The notes under the pieces are model-generated. The model did not search any database, had not been told where the DNA came from, and worked only from the letters and a program-made list of their open reading frames with translations. A stretch of DNA of 52,491 bases, from NCBI GenBank assembly GCA_045132035.1, contig JBGURM010000001.1, positions 1 through 52,491 on the forward strand, in the 5' to 3' direction. This DNA comes from UBA2450 sp045132035 (lineage in GTDB: Bacteria; Bacillota_I; Bacilli_A; RFN20; CAG-826). The position numbers were made by a program, and so were the translations under genes. Shown here piece after piece: positions 24,730 to 32,359 of the stretch; position 1 is the first letter of the stretch, and each line of letters opens with the position of its first letter.

Positions 24730-26667
24730 TTACTTGACCTCCTTCATAAATGTATCAACGCTATTGAAGTCAACGTTTTCTTCGACCCATTTTCTTCTAA
24801 TAGAGGCATCATTACCCATTAATATTTTGACTCTTTTCTCTACGAGAAATGGGTCATTAATATCAACTTGAATTAAGAATCTTGTCTTTGGATCCATAGT
24901 TGTTTCTTTAAGTTGAATGGCGTCCATTTCACCAAGACCTTTGTAACGTTGGACTTTGCTTGCTGCACCCATTTTCTTTTTGGCTTTTGCAAGTGATTCA
25001 TCATCCCAAGCATATTCATGAATTGTTCTTTTACCGTCTTGTTTAGAGACGCTATAAAGAGGTGGAACGGCAATATAGATGTGTCCACTTGTAATGAGTT
25101 GTCTCATGTAGTGATAGAAGAATGTTAAAAGTAATGTTTGAATATGAGCACCATCAGTATCAGCATCGGTCATGATGATGATTTTTCCATATTTGATATC
25201 TTCAATATCAAAACTTTGTCCAAATCCAGCACCGATTGTGTTAATAATTGTTGCGATTTCTTCATTATGAAGTAATTTGTCTAAAGAAATAGAATCTGTG
25301 TTAAGTGGTTTACCACGTAGTGGTAAGATTGCTTGATGAATTCTATCTCTACCTTTTTTAGCTGTTCCACCAGCGGAATCACCTTCAACGATAAATAATT
25401 CATTTTTGAGGTAATCTTTGCTTTGTGCTGGAGTGAGTTTATCCGAAAGGATAACTTCTTGTTTATTGGCTTTCTTGCTACTTCTTGCTTCTTCTTTAGC
25501 TTTTCTAGCAGCAATACGAGCTTGTTGAGAATCGACACATTTCTTGATGATTCTCATTGCGTTTTCTTTGTTCTCGGTTAGATAATAAGTAAACTTATTA
25601 TAAATGAGGTTACTAACAACTGGGTTAGCTACTGGAGTGCCAAGTTTTCCTTTGGTTTGTCCTTCAAATTCAAGGAGTTCCTCAGGTACTTTAAGTGAAA
25701 CAATCGCGGTTAAGCCTTCTCTAACATCGCTGCCTTCAAGCTTCTTTCCTTTAAGCATTCCCACCATTTCTGCAAAATCATTTACAGCACGGGTAATACC
25801 ATTTCTAAAACCTGATTCATGAGTGCCACCATCAGAAGTTTTTACGTTATTAACGTAAGAGTAGATGGTTTCGTTATAATCTTCATAGCAAAATTGCAAA
25901 GCAATTTCAGTTTCAATATTTGTCACCGCATCAACTTCAGAAAAACTAACAACATCAATAATTGGTTTTTTCTCTTCGTTGAGGTTTGTGATATATTCGA
26001 CAAGACCGTTTTGATAGAAGAATTCTTGTTTATCTCCGCTTCTTTCATCGATGATCATAAAGCGGACGCCTTTCATCAAAAAGGCGCTTTCTTGTAAGTG
26101 AGAGGCAATAGTATCGTATTTAAAATCGACAGTTGAAAAGATTGTGGCGTCTGGTTTGAATCTCACTAAGGTTCCGTGTTTTTTACTGTCACCAATTTGT
26201 TCAAGTGGGGTTACTAAATGACCACCATTTTCAAATCTTAAGTGGTAAATTCCACCGTTTTGATAAACGGTGACATCACACCATTCACTTAAAGCGTTAG
26301 TAACTGATGCACCAACACCATGTAATCCACCAGCACTTTTATAAACTTGTGAATTGAATTTTCCACCAGCGTGAAGTTCAGTAAAAACAATCTCGACACC
26401 TGGTCGACCTGTTTCCTTATTGATTCCAACCGGAATTCCACGTCCTTCATCAAGTACTGAGCAGCTTCCATCTTTATGGATTGTGACAGTAATATTCTTA
26501 CCATATCCACTTAATGCTTCGTCAACTGCGTTGTCGACAACTTCCCAGACTAAATGATGTAGACCGCTTGAGTTTGTGCTTCCGATATACATTGCAGGTC
26601 TTTTTCTAACACCTTCAAGGCCTTGCAAAATATGGATATCGTTCGCAGTATATTGTCTCTCCGCCAT
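24730..26667 (-). CDS. parE: Topoisomerase IV subunit B
   Basis: 645 aa ATPase subunit. GHKL ATPase domain with VWEVVDNAVDEAL near 38-50, DEGRGIPVG and GGLHGVGASVTNALS; transducer; Toprim domain with EGDSAGGTAKKGRD and DADTDGAHI; C-terminal GLGEMD. The ParE rather than GyrB call rests on the neighbours (parC downstream, plsY divergent, as in Bacillus). A TTG at 26688 in frame is possible, but AAAAGGATGG lies 6-8 bases before the ATG at 26667, so that start is chosen. TATAAT at 26692-26697 on the - strand is the likely -10. Confidence 0.95.
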   Translation of the reverse strand: MAERQYTANDIHILQGLEGVRKRPAMYIGSTNSSGLHHLVWEVVDNAVDEALSGYGKNITVTIHKDGSCSVLDEGRGIPVGINKETGRPGVEIVFTELHAGGKFNSQVYKSAGGLHGVGASVTNALSEWCDVTVYQNGGIYHLRFENGGHLVTPLEQIGDSKKHGTLVRFKPDATIFSTVDFKYDTIASHLQESAFLMKGVRFMIIDERSGDKQEFFYQNGLVEYITNLNEEKKPIIDVVSFSEVDAVTNIETEIALQFCYEDYNETIYSYVNNVKTSDGGTHESGFRNGITRAVNDFAEMVGMLKGKKLEGSDVREGLTAIVSLKVPEELLEFEGQTKGKLGTPVANPVVSNLIYNKFTYYLTENKENAMRIIKKCVDSQQARIAARKAKEEARSSKKANKQEVILSDKLTPAQSKDYLKNELFIVEGDSAGGTAKKGRDRIHQAILPLRGKPLNTDSISLDKLLHNEEIATIINTIGAGFGQSFDIEDIKYGKIIIMTDADTDGAHIQTLLLTFFYHYMRQLITSGHIYIAVPPLYSVSKQDGKRTIHEYAWDDESLAKAKKKMGAASKVQRYKGLGEMDAIQLKETTMDPKTRFLIQVDINDPFLVEKRVKILMGNDASIRRKWVEENVDFNSVDTFMKEVK

Positions 26668-26708
26668 ACTATACCATCCTTTTCGCAAGACATTATAAAC
26701 GAAAAATA

Positions 26709-26736
26709 TTGAAAATATAAAGCAATTCAGTAGAAT
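26709..26736 (+). promoter_or_regulatory. Promoter of plsY
   Basis: TTGAAA (26709-26714), 16-base spacer, TAGAAT (26731-26736). The ATG is 15 bases after the -10, so the leader is about 9 bases and without a normal Shine-Dalgarno sequence. The divergent parE -10 lies at 26692-26697. Confidence 0.65.
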
Positions 26737-26751
26737 ATATAGGGGCCAAAA

Positions 26752-27519
26752 ATGGATATTATAATATATAATATTTTGATTGCAATTTCTGTCACATTAG
26801 TCGGATACATCTTCGGATCAATCCCAAATGGTATTTGGATTGGAAAGGTATTTTTCCACAAAGATCCAAGAGATTACGGAAGTGGAAATTCGGGCGGCAC
26901 AAACGTCGGAAGAGTTTTCGGTAAGAAAGTTGGACTTATTGTCATCATCTTAGACGCCGCAAAAGCTATCGTTCCACTTTACATGATTTGGCTATTTATG
27001 GTTAAAGTCCCACTATATAATAACTTGCCTTTGCTTCCAGACATGGTTACAAAATATTGTGGAGGAGACACAACAAATTATTTAGTTCAATGGCCAGTTT
27101 ATTGGTTATCTTTTGTTGGTGCAACCTTTGGACACTGCTATCCAATCTTCTACAAATTCAATGGTGGAAAGAATGTTTCGGTGTTTTATGGAACCGCAAC
27201 CGCTGCTGGATGGCTATTTGGAATTGTTCCAGGACTCTTCTTCTTTGTTGTTCTCAAACTTAAGAAATGGGTTTCTCTTGCTAGTGTCTCTTGCGCATGG
27301 TTTTCCGTCCTTCTTTCTTGGATTTGGGCCATCTTACTTATGACTGGAGTAGTGAATGGCACTAACGCTTGGTTAGCAAGTTATGGACCTGCTCTTGAAT
27401 GCAATTATGTGTTTGCAATAGTCATGACAATCGGCGCAGTAATTTTAACCATCAAGCACAGAGCCAATTTTGAGAGAATCAAGGCTGGTACAGAAAGCAA
27501 AATCAAATGGATGAAATAA
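26752..27519 (+). CDS. plsY: Acyl-phosphate:glycerol-3-phosphate acyltransferase PlsY
   Basis: Membrane enzyme for the first acylation in phospholipid synthesis. Motif 1 GSGNSGGTNVGR (canonical GSGNxGxTN) near 43-54, motif 2 ILDAAKAIVPL near 67-77 with Ala in place of the usual Gly after Lys, motif 3 FKFNGGKNVSV near 137-147 (canonical GGKGVAT), and KHRANFERIKAGTE at the C-terminus (canonical HRxNixRLxxGxE). At 255 aa it is about 50 residues longer than usual, with an extra hydrophilic stretch around CGGDTTNYLVQW between helices. Divergent from parE-parC as in Bacillus. Confidence 0.92.
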   Translation: MDIIIYNILIAISVTLVGYIFGSIPNGIWIGKVFFHKDPRDYGSGNSGGTNVGRVFGKKVGLIVIILDAAKAIVPLYMIWLFMVKVPLYNNLPLLPDMVTKYCGGDTTNYLVQWPVYWLSFVGATFGHCYPIFYKFNGGKNVSVFYGTATAAGWLFGIVPGLFFFVVLKLKKWVSLASVSCAWFSVLLSWIWAILLMTGVVNGTNAWLASYGPALECNYVFAIVMTIGAVILTIKHRANFERIKAGTESKIKWMK

Positions 27520-27523
27520 TTGG

Positions 27524-27551
27524 TTAGTATAAAATTAGTAGTTAATTAGTA
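27524..27551 (-). repeat. TACTAA 11-bp-period repeat cluster (site c)
   Basis: On the + strand TTAGTA starts at 27524, 27535 and 27546, exactly 11 apart, beginning 5 bases after the plsY stop. Confidence 0.8.
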
Positions 27552-27571
27552 TATTTAAACCAATGTGAATA

Positions 27572-27606
27572 GAGTTTTCCACACAATCGGAAAACTTTTA
27601 TTTTTT
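27572..27606 (+). terminator. Terminator of plsY
   Basis: AGTTTTCC pairs with GGAAAACT over 8 bp around ACACAATC, followed by TTTATTTTTTC. Confidence 0.8.
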
Positions 27607-27710
27607 CTTGATTATATCTTGTGCTTTTCATTGACTTTTATATTGAATAGTTAGTGATGTGGATTATTTTAAGGTCCGCTACCACTACTTTGAATCAAGA
27701 CAAAATAAAA
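27596..27710. repeat. 18-bp near-perfect inverted repeat, arms 79 bases apart
   Basis: Left arm TTTTATTTTTTCTTGATT (27596-27613); right arm AATCAAGACAAAATAAAA (27693-27710), complementary at 17 of 18 positions. Part of each arm is the T-tail of a terminator, but the TCTTGATT/AATCAAGA portion is not explained by that. Confidence 0.5.
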
Positions 27711-27742
27711 ACGTCGACTTCGAATATCGACGTTGATATTTA
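27708..27742 (-). terminator. Terminator of efp/UPF0154 operon
   Basis: AACGTCGA and TCGACGTT form an 8-bp stem; on the - strand it is followed by TTTTATTTTG. Confidence 0.75.
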
Positions 27743-27760
27743 TTAACCTATTAAGATTAA

Positions 27761-27991
27761 CTATTTTTGTTGTCTTCTGACAGCATTCATTGTGCGTTGG
27801 ATGTCAGCTTCACTTGGCTTTCTTCCGACACTTTGATAGAGCGCTCTAATCATCTTTTCATTGATTGGAGGGTTCTTTTCAAGTTGTCTTTTGAATAAGA
27901 ATCTTGCTCCGAAGAATCCGGCCGCAAGAGCAGCGATAACTGCAGCAGCGAGAATGCCACCCCAAGCAGCATCTGCTAATAAAATAACCAT
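27761..27991 (-). CDS. UPF0154 (YneF-like) small membrane protein
   Basis: 76 aa. One N-terminal transmembrane helix (about residues 10-32, GILAAAVIAALAAGFFGARF), then the family signature KNPPINEKMIRALYQSVGRKPSEADIQRTM (NPPI...GRKPSE), seen in YneF-type proteins of Firmicutes and Mollicutes. Function unknown; it is widely kept even in very small genomes. AGGAG precedes the ATG, 11 bases after the efp stop, so it is likely co-transcribed with efp. Confidence 0.9.
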   Translation of the reverse strand: MVILLADAAWGGILAAAVIAALAAGFFGARFLFKRQLEKNPPINEKMIRALYQSVGRKPSEADIQRTMNAVRRQQK

Positions 27992-28002
27992 ATGTGCTAC
28001 TC

Positions 28003-28560
28003 CTATGCTCTTCCGTCGTAATCGCCGTTATCGGTTCTTACTAAGACGACTTCGCCTTCTTCAATGAATAATGGGACTCTGACTTTAAGTCCTGTTTCAA
28101 GTTCAGCGTCTTTCATTGCTTTGTTAACTGTATCGCCTCTAATGGCTGGTTCACAGTGTGTGATCTTTAAAGCAACTTTAGCTGGTAAGTTGATACCAAG
28201 GACTTCACCTTCGTAACTTGTGATTTCAACAGTCTCTTCGCCTTTTAAGAATTGAATTTCCCATTCAAGTCTATCTTTAGAAATTTCGATTTGTTCATAT
28301 GTTTCTTGATCCATGAAGCATAATGCATCGCCTGTATCATAGAGATATTGCATTTGACGTTTCTCTAATCTGATAGTTTCAATTCCGTATCCACTATTAC
28401 GAGCCATTTCTGTAACAGCGCCAGAGCGTAAGTTCTTGACTTTGACCTTAGCAACCATTTTTCTCATCGCAGTTTTATTTAATAAAATGTCTAAAACTTG
28501 ATAGATGTTGCCTTCTTCAATGACGTAGTTTCCTGGTCTTAATTCAGTAACGTTAACCAT
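28003..28560 (-). CDS. efp: Elongation factor P with a non-canonical tip loop
   Basis: 185 aa, three-domain EF-P that helps ribosomes through polyproline. N-terminal KOW-like domain, middle OB domain (GDALCFMDQETYEQIEI), C-terminal OB domain with the family end GDTVNKAMKDAELETGLKV and VPLFIEEGEVVLVRT. The tip loop, normally PGKGxA with a modifiable Lys32, reads KTAMRKMVA, placing Met at position 32 with Arg and Lys next to it. So the known modifications of Lys32 cannot occur at that place. GAAAGGAAA precedes the start, and TATAAT (28594-28599, - strand) is a likely -10. Confidence 0.94.
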   Translation of the reverse strand: MVNVTELRPGNYVIEEGNIYQVLDILLNKTAMRKMVAKVKVKNLRSGAVTEMARNSGYGIETIRLEKRQMQYLYDTGDALCFMDQETYEQIEISKDRLEWEIQFLKGEETVEITSYEGEVLGINLPAKVALKITHCEPAIRGDTVNKAMKDAELETGLKVRVPLFIEEGEVVLVRTDNGDYDGRA

Positions 28561-28607
28561 TTCTAATTTCCTTTCTTTTTTAAAATCTTATGTATTATAT
28601 CAAATAA

Positions 28608-29243
28608 TTAATATCTTAAAAAGTGGTTAAATTCAATCTCAGTCTTTAAGACTGTGTTTGGTCCGTGACCTGGGTAGATTTTTGTCTCTATTGGAAGAGT
28701 CTTTATTTTTTCTAATGATTCTCTTCTTTTAGAAGGGATAGCACCTGGCAAATCATCTCTTCCAACACTCATTTTAAAAAGAGTGTCACCACTAAAAAGT
28801 AACTTATTATTTATAAAATAATAGCAAACTGATCCTCTAGTGTGAAATGGAGTGTGAATCACTTTGATATCATCTTCATCAAATATCTTTAATATTTCAT
28901 TATCACTTACTGTGATAGGAGTTGATTCAACAATAAATTCACCTTCAAAGTGAGAACAGTTTAAATATGAATCTTTTAAATAATCTTCTTCATCAAAATG
29001 AATATATAAAGGAGCTTTAAACTCTTTAACTAATCGATCTACTCCTCTAATATGGTCAAAATGACCATGAGTAAGTAAAATAGCTTTTAAAGTTAAATTA
29101 TGGCGATTAATAAAACCACTAATGGAGTCATTATCTACTGATGGGTCAATAACAATCGCGTTATTTTTATCATCATAGGCAACATACGTATTAGCGTTTA
29201 AGTCGTCAAAATCGTTATATAAGAATTTCTCTACCTTAATCAT
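28608..29243 (-). CDS. MBL-fold metallo-hydrolase (glyoxalase II-like)
   Basis: 211 aa. The metallo-beta-lactamase metal motif is LLTHGHFDHIRG (HxHxDH) near 57-68; further ligands are in HTPFHTRGSVCY, FSGDTLF and YPGHGPNT. This is the hydroxyacylglutathione-hydrolase-like group; the true substrate is often unknown in Firmicutes lacking glutathione. It follows rpmG and its hairpin terminator, with no Shine-Dalgarno sequence before the ATG. The efp promoter lies against its 3' end. Confidence 0.88.
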   Translation of the reverse strand: MIKVEKFLYNDFDDLNANTYVAYDDKNNAIVIDPSVDNDSISGFINRHNLTLKAILLTHGHFDHIRGVDRLVKEFKAPLYIHFDEEDYLKDSYLNCSHFEGEFIVESTPITVSDNEILKIFDEDDIKVIHTPFHTRGSVCYYFINNKLLFSGDTLFKMSVGRDDLPGAIPSKRRESLEKIKTLPIETKIYPGHGPNTVLKTEIEFNHFLRY

Positions 29244-29260
29244 AATTTGGATAAGAAAAA

Positions 29261-29285
29261 AAATAGGTATAACCTATTTCTTTTT
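29261..29285 (-). terminator. Terminator of rpmG
   Basis: AAATAGGT (29261-29268) pairs with ACCTATTT (29272-29279), 3-base loop; on the - strand an eight-base T-run follows. The rpmG stop codon is part of the stem. Confidence 0.75.
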
Positions 29286-29438
29286 CTCACGATGTAATGT
29301 TCTTTTTTGGCAACGTGGGCAATATTTCATTTTCTCTAAACGATCTGGATTGTGCTTTTTATTTTTAGAGGTGAGATAATTTTCCTCGCCGCATTCTGTA
29401 CACTTCAATGTGAGTGAGATTCTTTCTTCTTTGGCCAT
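29274..29438 (-). CDS. rpmG: 50S ribosomal protein L33
   Basis: 54 aa, found by translating the - strand: it begins MAKEERISLTLKC and has two CxxC pairs (CTECGEEN, CPRCQKR), so it is the zinc-binding form of L33. KKHNPDRLEKMKY and the basic end HREKKK are typical. AAGGAG lies 9 bases before the ATG. It is divergent from ispG and ends inside its own terminator. No second L33 gene is in view. Confidence 0.95.
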   Translation of the reverse strand: MAKEERISLTLKCTECGEENYLTSKNKKHNPDRLEKMKYCPRCQKRTLHREKKK

Positions 29439-29518
29439 AGATAGTTTCTCCTTAAATTGCTATGTAATACTAACACAACAAAACGAATAATAAAAGTATA
29501 TTTATTAAAATAATGGAG

Positions 29519-29524
29519 TAAAAT
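29519..29524 (+). promoter_or_regulatory. -10 box of ispG, leaderless geometry
   Basis: TAAAAT 9 bases before the ATG at 29534, no Shine-Dalgarno sequence; no good -35 is visible. Same geometry as rel and nusB. Confidence 0.5.
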
Positions 29525-29533
29525 GATTATGAT

Positions 29534-30583
29534 ATGAAAAGAAACGAAACAAGACAAATAAAAGTTGGAAACCTTTTGATTGGCGGACAAGACAAAGTAG
29601 TCATCCAATCAATGTGTAACATTAAAACAGAAAACTACATTGAAGTGAGCAATCAAATCAATGAATGCGAGAAGTTAGGTGCTCAATTAATGCGCGTCTC
29701 CGTAATGGATGAAAAAGACGCTCTCGCGATTAAAGAAATCAAGAAAAGAATATCAATTCCTTTAGTAGCGGATATTCATTTTGATTATCGTCTAGCTTTG
29801 CTAGCAATGGAAAATGGTGTCGATAAGATTAGAATCAACCCAGGAAACATTGGAGACATTGAAAACGTTAAGAAAGTCGTCTCAATGGCTAAAGAAAAAC
29901 ATATTCCAATCCGTATCGGAGTTAATTCTGGCTCTTTAGATAAAACAGTTCACGATTATTCAACAAGTTACACAGCTGAAAAATTAGTCGCATCCGCTAA
30001 AAAGCACGTTGATATATTAGAATCATTAGGTTTTTACGATATCGTTATTTCTTTAAAAGGAAGTAATGTTTTAGAAACAATTGCCGCATATCGATTGGCA
30101 AGTGAGACTTTCCCATATCCACTTCATTTAGGAATTACTGAGGCTGGATTTAAAGATATCGCTGTTATCCGCTCTTCAGCTGGTTTAGCACCTCTTCTAT
30201 TAGAAGGGATTGGTGACACGATTAGAATTTCCATCTCTGGAAGCGTAAAAGATGAAATCATCACTTGTAAGAGATTGCTTCATGATTGTGGATTATATCC
30301 AAATTATCCAACTTTAGTTGCTTGTCCAACTTGCGGAAGAACTCAAGTTGATGTTGAATCCCTTGCAAGAAAAGTTATGGATTATTTAGAAACCATCAAT
30401 AAGCCAATTCATGTTGCAGTTATGGGTTGTGTCGTTAACGGACCAGGAGAAGCCAAAAACGCCGATATTGGCATTGCCGGTGGCCATCATGAATTTGTTA
30501 TCTTTAAAAAAGATAAAGTAATTAAAAAGGTTCCAGAAGCTGAAGCCTTTGAAACCTTAAAAGAAGAAATTAATAAGTTCTAA
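29534..30583 (+). CDS. ispG: 4-hydroxy-3-methylbut-2-enyl diphosphate synthase (flavodoxin/ferredoxin)
   Basis: Penultimate enzyme of the MEP pathway, reducing methylerythritol cyclodiphosphate. TIM-barrel domain with VVIQSMCN, LVADIHFDYRLA and KIRINPGNIGD; C-terminal [4Fe-4S] domain with CPTCGRTQ near 260 and MGCVVNGPGEAKNADIGIAGG near 295-315. 349 aa, the short bacterial form. Likely leaderless. The stop overlaps the convergent nfo stop by a few bases, with no terminator between them, so antisense read-through is possible. Confidence 0.97.
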   Translation: MKRNETRQIKVGNLLIGGQDKVVIQSMCNIKTENYIEVSNQINECEKLGAQLMRVSVMDEKDALAIKEIKKRISIPLVADIHFDYRLALLAMENGVDKIRINPGNIGDIENVKKVVSMAKEKHIPIRIGVNSGSLDKTVHDYSTSYTAEKLVASAKKHVDILESLGFYDIVISLKGSNVLETIAAYRLASETFPYPLHLGITEAGFKDIAVIRSSAGLAPLLLEGIGDTIRISISGSVKDEIITCKRLLHDCGLYPNYPTLVACPTCGRTQVDVESLARKVMDYLETINKPIHVAVMGCVVNGPGEAKNADIGIAGGHHEFVIFKKDKVIKKVPEAEAFETLKEEINKF

Positions 30584-31464
30584 TCTCTCCAATTAGAAAC
30601 ATATTTACCGCTCCTTAGCATTTCAATTTCTTGCTTATAAGGAGCTTTTTCATTGTAATAAGGAGTCTCTAATATCATTGGGATACCAATGAGTTTTGGA
30701 TGATGAACGACATTATATAAAACGTCAAATCCTAAATAACCATAGCCAATATTCTCGTGACGGTCTTTATGCGCACCGATTGGGTTTTTAGAATCATTAA
30801 CATGAACAACAAGGAGTCGATCTAAACCAATGACTCTATCAAATTCATCAAGAACTTGGTCAAAATTATTCTTAACATCATATCCAGCATCTGAAATGTG
30901 ACATGTATCTAAGCAAACGCCTAGACGGTCTTTATGCTTACAGCTATCGATAATTGATCTAATTTGTTCAAAGGTAATTCCAATTTCGTGACCTTTACCC
31001 GCCATAGTCTCTAAGGCGATTTTAACATCAGTGCCATCGACATCAAACACTAGGTCAAGAGCTTTAGCTAATGCTAAAATACCATTTTCAGCACCTAAAC
31101 CAACGTGGCTTCCTGGATGGAGAACCATAATATGAGCGCCAAAACCTGCCGTTCTTCTTACTTCGCTGACGATTGTGTTGATCGACATCTCGTATAAATC
31201 TTCTTTAGAGAAATTAGCAGCGTTAATGATATATGGAGCGTGAACAATTAATTTATTTTCATCGATTCCGGCTTCTTGAATGAGTTTTCTACCTTCCTGA
31301 ATTTTTAATTCAGACAAAGGCTTTCTAAATGAATTTTGTGGGGCACCTGTATAAAACATAAAGGTGTTTGCATTATATGAAAGTGCTTCTTTAACACTTC
31401 CTAAATAAAAATCAGGGGCGTTCATTCCAACATGACTTCCAATAAATATATCTTCTTTTTTCAT
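30580..31464 (-). CDS. nfo: Endonuclease IV (AP endonuclease)
   Basis: Cuts DNA at abasic sites in base excision repair. 294 aa TIM barrel with three metal ligands sets visible: VLHPGSHVG near 117, ALETMAGKGHEIG near 147, VCLDTCHISDAGYD near 180, and VHVNDSKNPIGAHKDRHENIGYG near 215-237. AAGG lies about 13 bases before the ATG. Divergent from ispH with 34 bases between starts; convergent with ispG, sharing bases at the stop codons. Confidence 0.96.
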   Translation of the reverse strand: MKKEDIFIGSHVGMNAPDFYLGSVKEALSYNANTFMFYTGAPQNSFRKPLSELKIQEGRKLIQEAGIDENKLIVHAPYIINAANFSKEDLYEMSINTIVSEVRRTAGFGAHIMVLHPGSHVGLGAENGILALAKALDLVFDVDGTDVKIALETMAGKGHEIGITFEQIRSIIDSCKHKDRLGVCLDTCHISDAGYDVKNNFDQVLDEFDRVIGLDRLLVVHVNDSKNPIGAHKDRHENIGYGYLGFDVLYNVVHHPKLIGIPMILETPYYNEKAPYKQEIEMLRSGKYVSNWRD

Positions 31465-31498
31465 ATTTAAATACCTTCAAATATGTTAACATATTTTT

Positions 31499-32359
31499 AT
31501 GAATGTTGCATTAATCAAACCACAAGGATTTTGTTCAGGAGTCACTTTAGCGGTTAAGACTGCCTTGAAAGCTAAAGAAGAGAATCCTAATAAAAAGATC
31601 TATATCCTTGGAATGCTCGCACATAATCAAATACTCATTGATGATTTATCTAAAGATGGTTTTATAACTTTATTCGGTGATGAATTTGAAGAGATCAAAA
31701 AACTCTACAAAGGAGATGTTTTAGTTTTTACAGCGCATGGTCATGATGAAAAATTAGATGAAATCGCTAAAGAAATCGGTCTAATTACATATGATGCAAC
31801 CTGTTTTAAAGTCAAAGATAACTTAAGAAAAATTAAAGAAGAAATTAACGCTGGTCACCAAGTAATTTATATCGGTCAATCAGGACATAAAGAAGCAAAT
31901 GCCGCTTTAGCGGTTTCTAAAAATGTATCATTATATGATACAAAACTACTAATTAACTACTATTTAATTACTGATGAATCTCCGCTTGTCATTAATCAAA
32001 CGACCTTAAATTTCTATGAGCTAAATAAGTATCATGAAGATATAAAAAGTCACTTCCCAAAGGCTCGAATTGAAAACGAAATCTGTAACGCAACTAGATT
32101 AAGACAAGAAGCGATTTTAAAGATTGATAAAGACACTGATTTGATTGTTATTGTTGGACACGAGAAATCTAGTAATACCAACAAACTATATGATATTGCT
32201 TTAGCAAATTACCCTAACGCTCAAGTTGTTATGGTTAATAGTCTAAGCGAATTAAAAGAAATTAACATTGAAGGCAAAAGAAAAGCCGCTGTTGGATCAG
32301 GGGCTTCTACTCCACAATATATTGTGGATGAAATCTATAATTACTTAATTAGCAAATAA
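31499..32359 (+). CDS. ispH: 4-hydroxy-3-methylbut-2-enyl diphosphate reductase
   Basis: Last MEP-pathway enzyme, giving IPP and DMAPP. 286 aa with the three cluster cysteines: PQGFCSGVTLAV (Cys12), YDATCFKVKDN (near 99) and NEICNATRLRQEA (near 200); conserved AHG near 78 and SGAS-like GSGASTPQYIVDE near the end. No Shine-Dalgarno sequence. The central part encodes YDTKLLINYYLITDE from DNA that is a three-copy TACTAA 11-bp repeat (31947-31974). The 3' end overlaps the convergent NIF3 gene by 11 bases. Confidence 0.95.
   Translation: MNVALIKPQGFCSGVTLAVKTALKAKEENPNKKIYILGMLAHNQILIDDLSKDGFITLFGDEFEEIKKLYKGDVLVFTAHGHDEKLDEIAKEIGLITYDATCFKVKDNLRKIKEEINAGHQVIYIGQSGHKEANAALAVSKNVSLYDTKLLINYYLITDESPLVINQTTLNFYELNKYHEDIKSHFPKARIENEICNATRLRQEAILKIDKDTDLIVIVGHEKSSNTNKLYDIALANYPNAQVVMVNSLSELKEINIEGKRKAAVGSGASTPQYIVDEIYNYLISK
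31947..31974 (+). repeat. TACTAA 11-bp-period repeat inside ispH (site g)
   Basis: TACTAA (31947), TACTAT (31958) and TACTGA (31969), exactly 11 apart, within the ispH coding sequence and in one orientation. It encodes the KLLINYYLIT stretch. Confidence 0.6.

Larger units (their letters stand above)
27520..27760. other. Convergent intergenic region between plsY and the UPF0154 gene
   Basis: 241 bases. In order: TACTAA repeat cluster, plsY terminator, an 18-bp inverted repeat enclosing 79 bases (with a DnaA-box-like TGTGGATTA at 27658-27666), and the terminator of the - strand gene. No open frame worth listing and no recognisable RNA gene. Confidence 0.7.

Noticed and set aside
27574..27583. 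TTTTCCACA as a true DnaA box after plsY
   Set aside because: It lies in the stem and loop of a good terminator hairpin, which explains it without DnaA; kept only as a side note.
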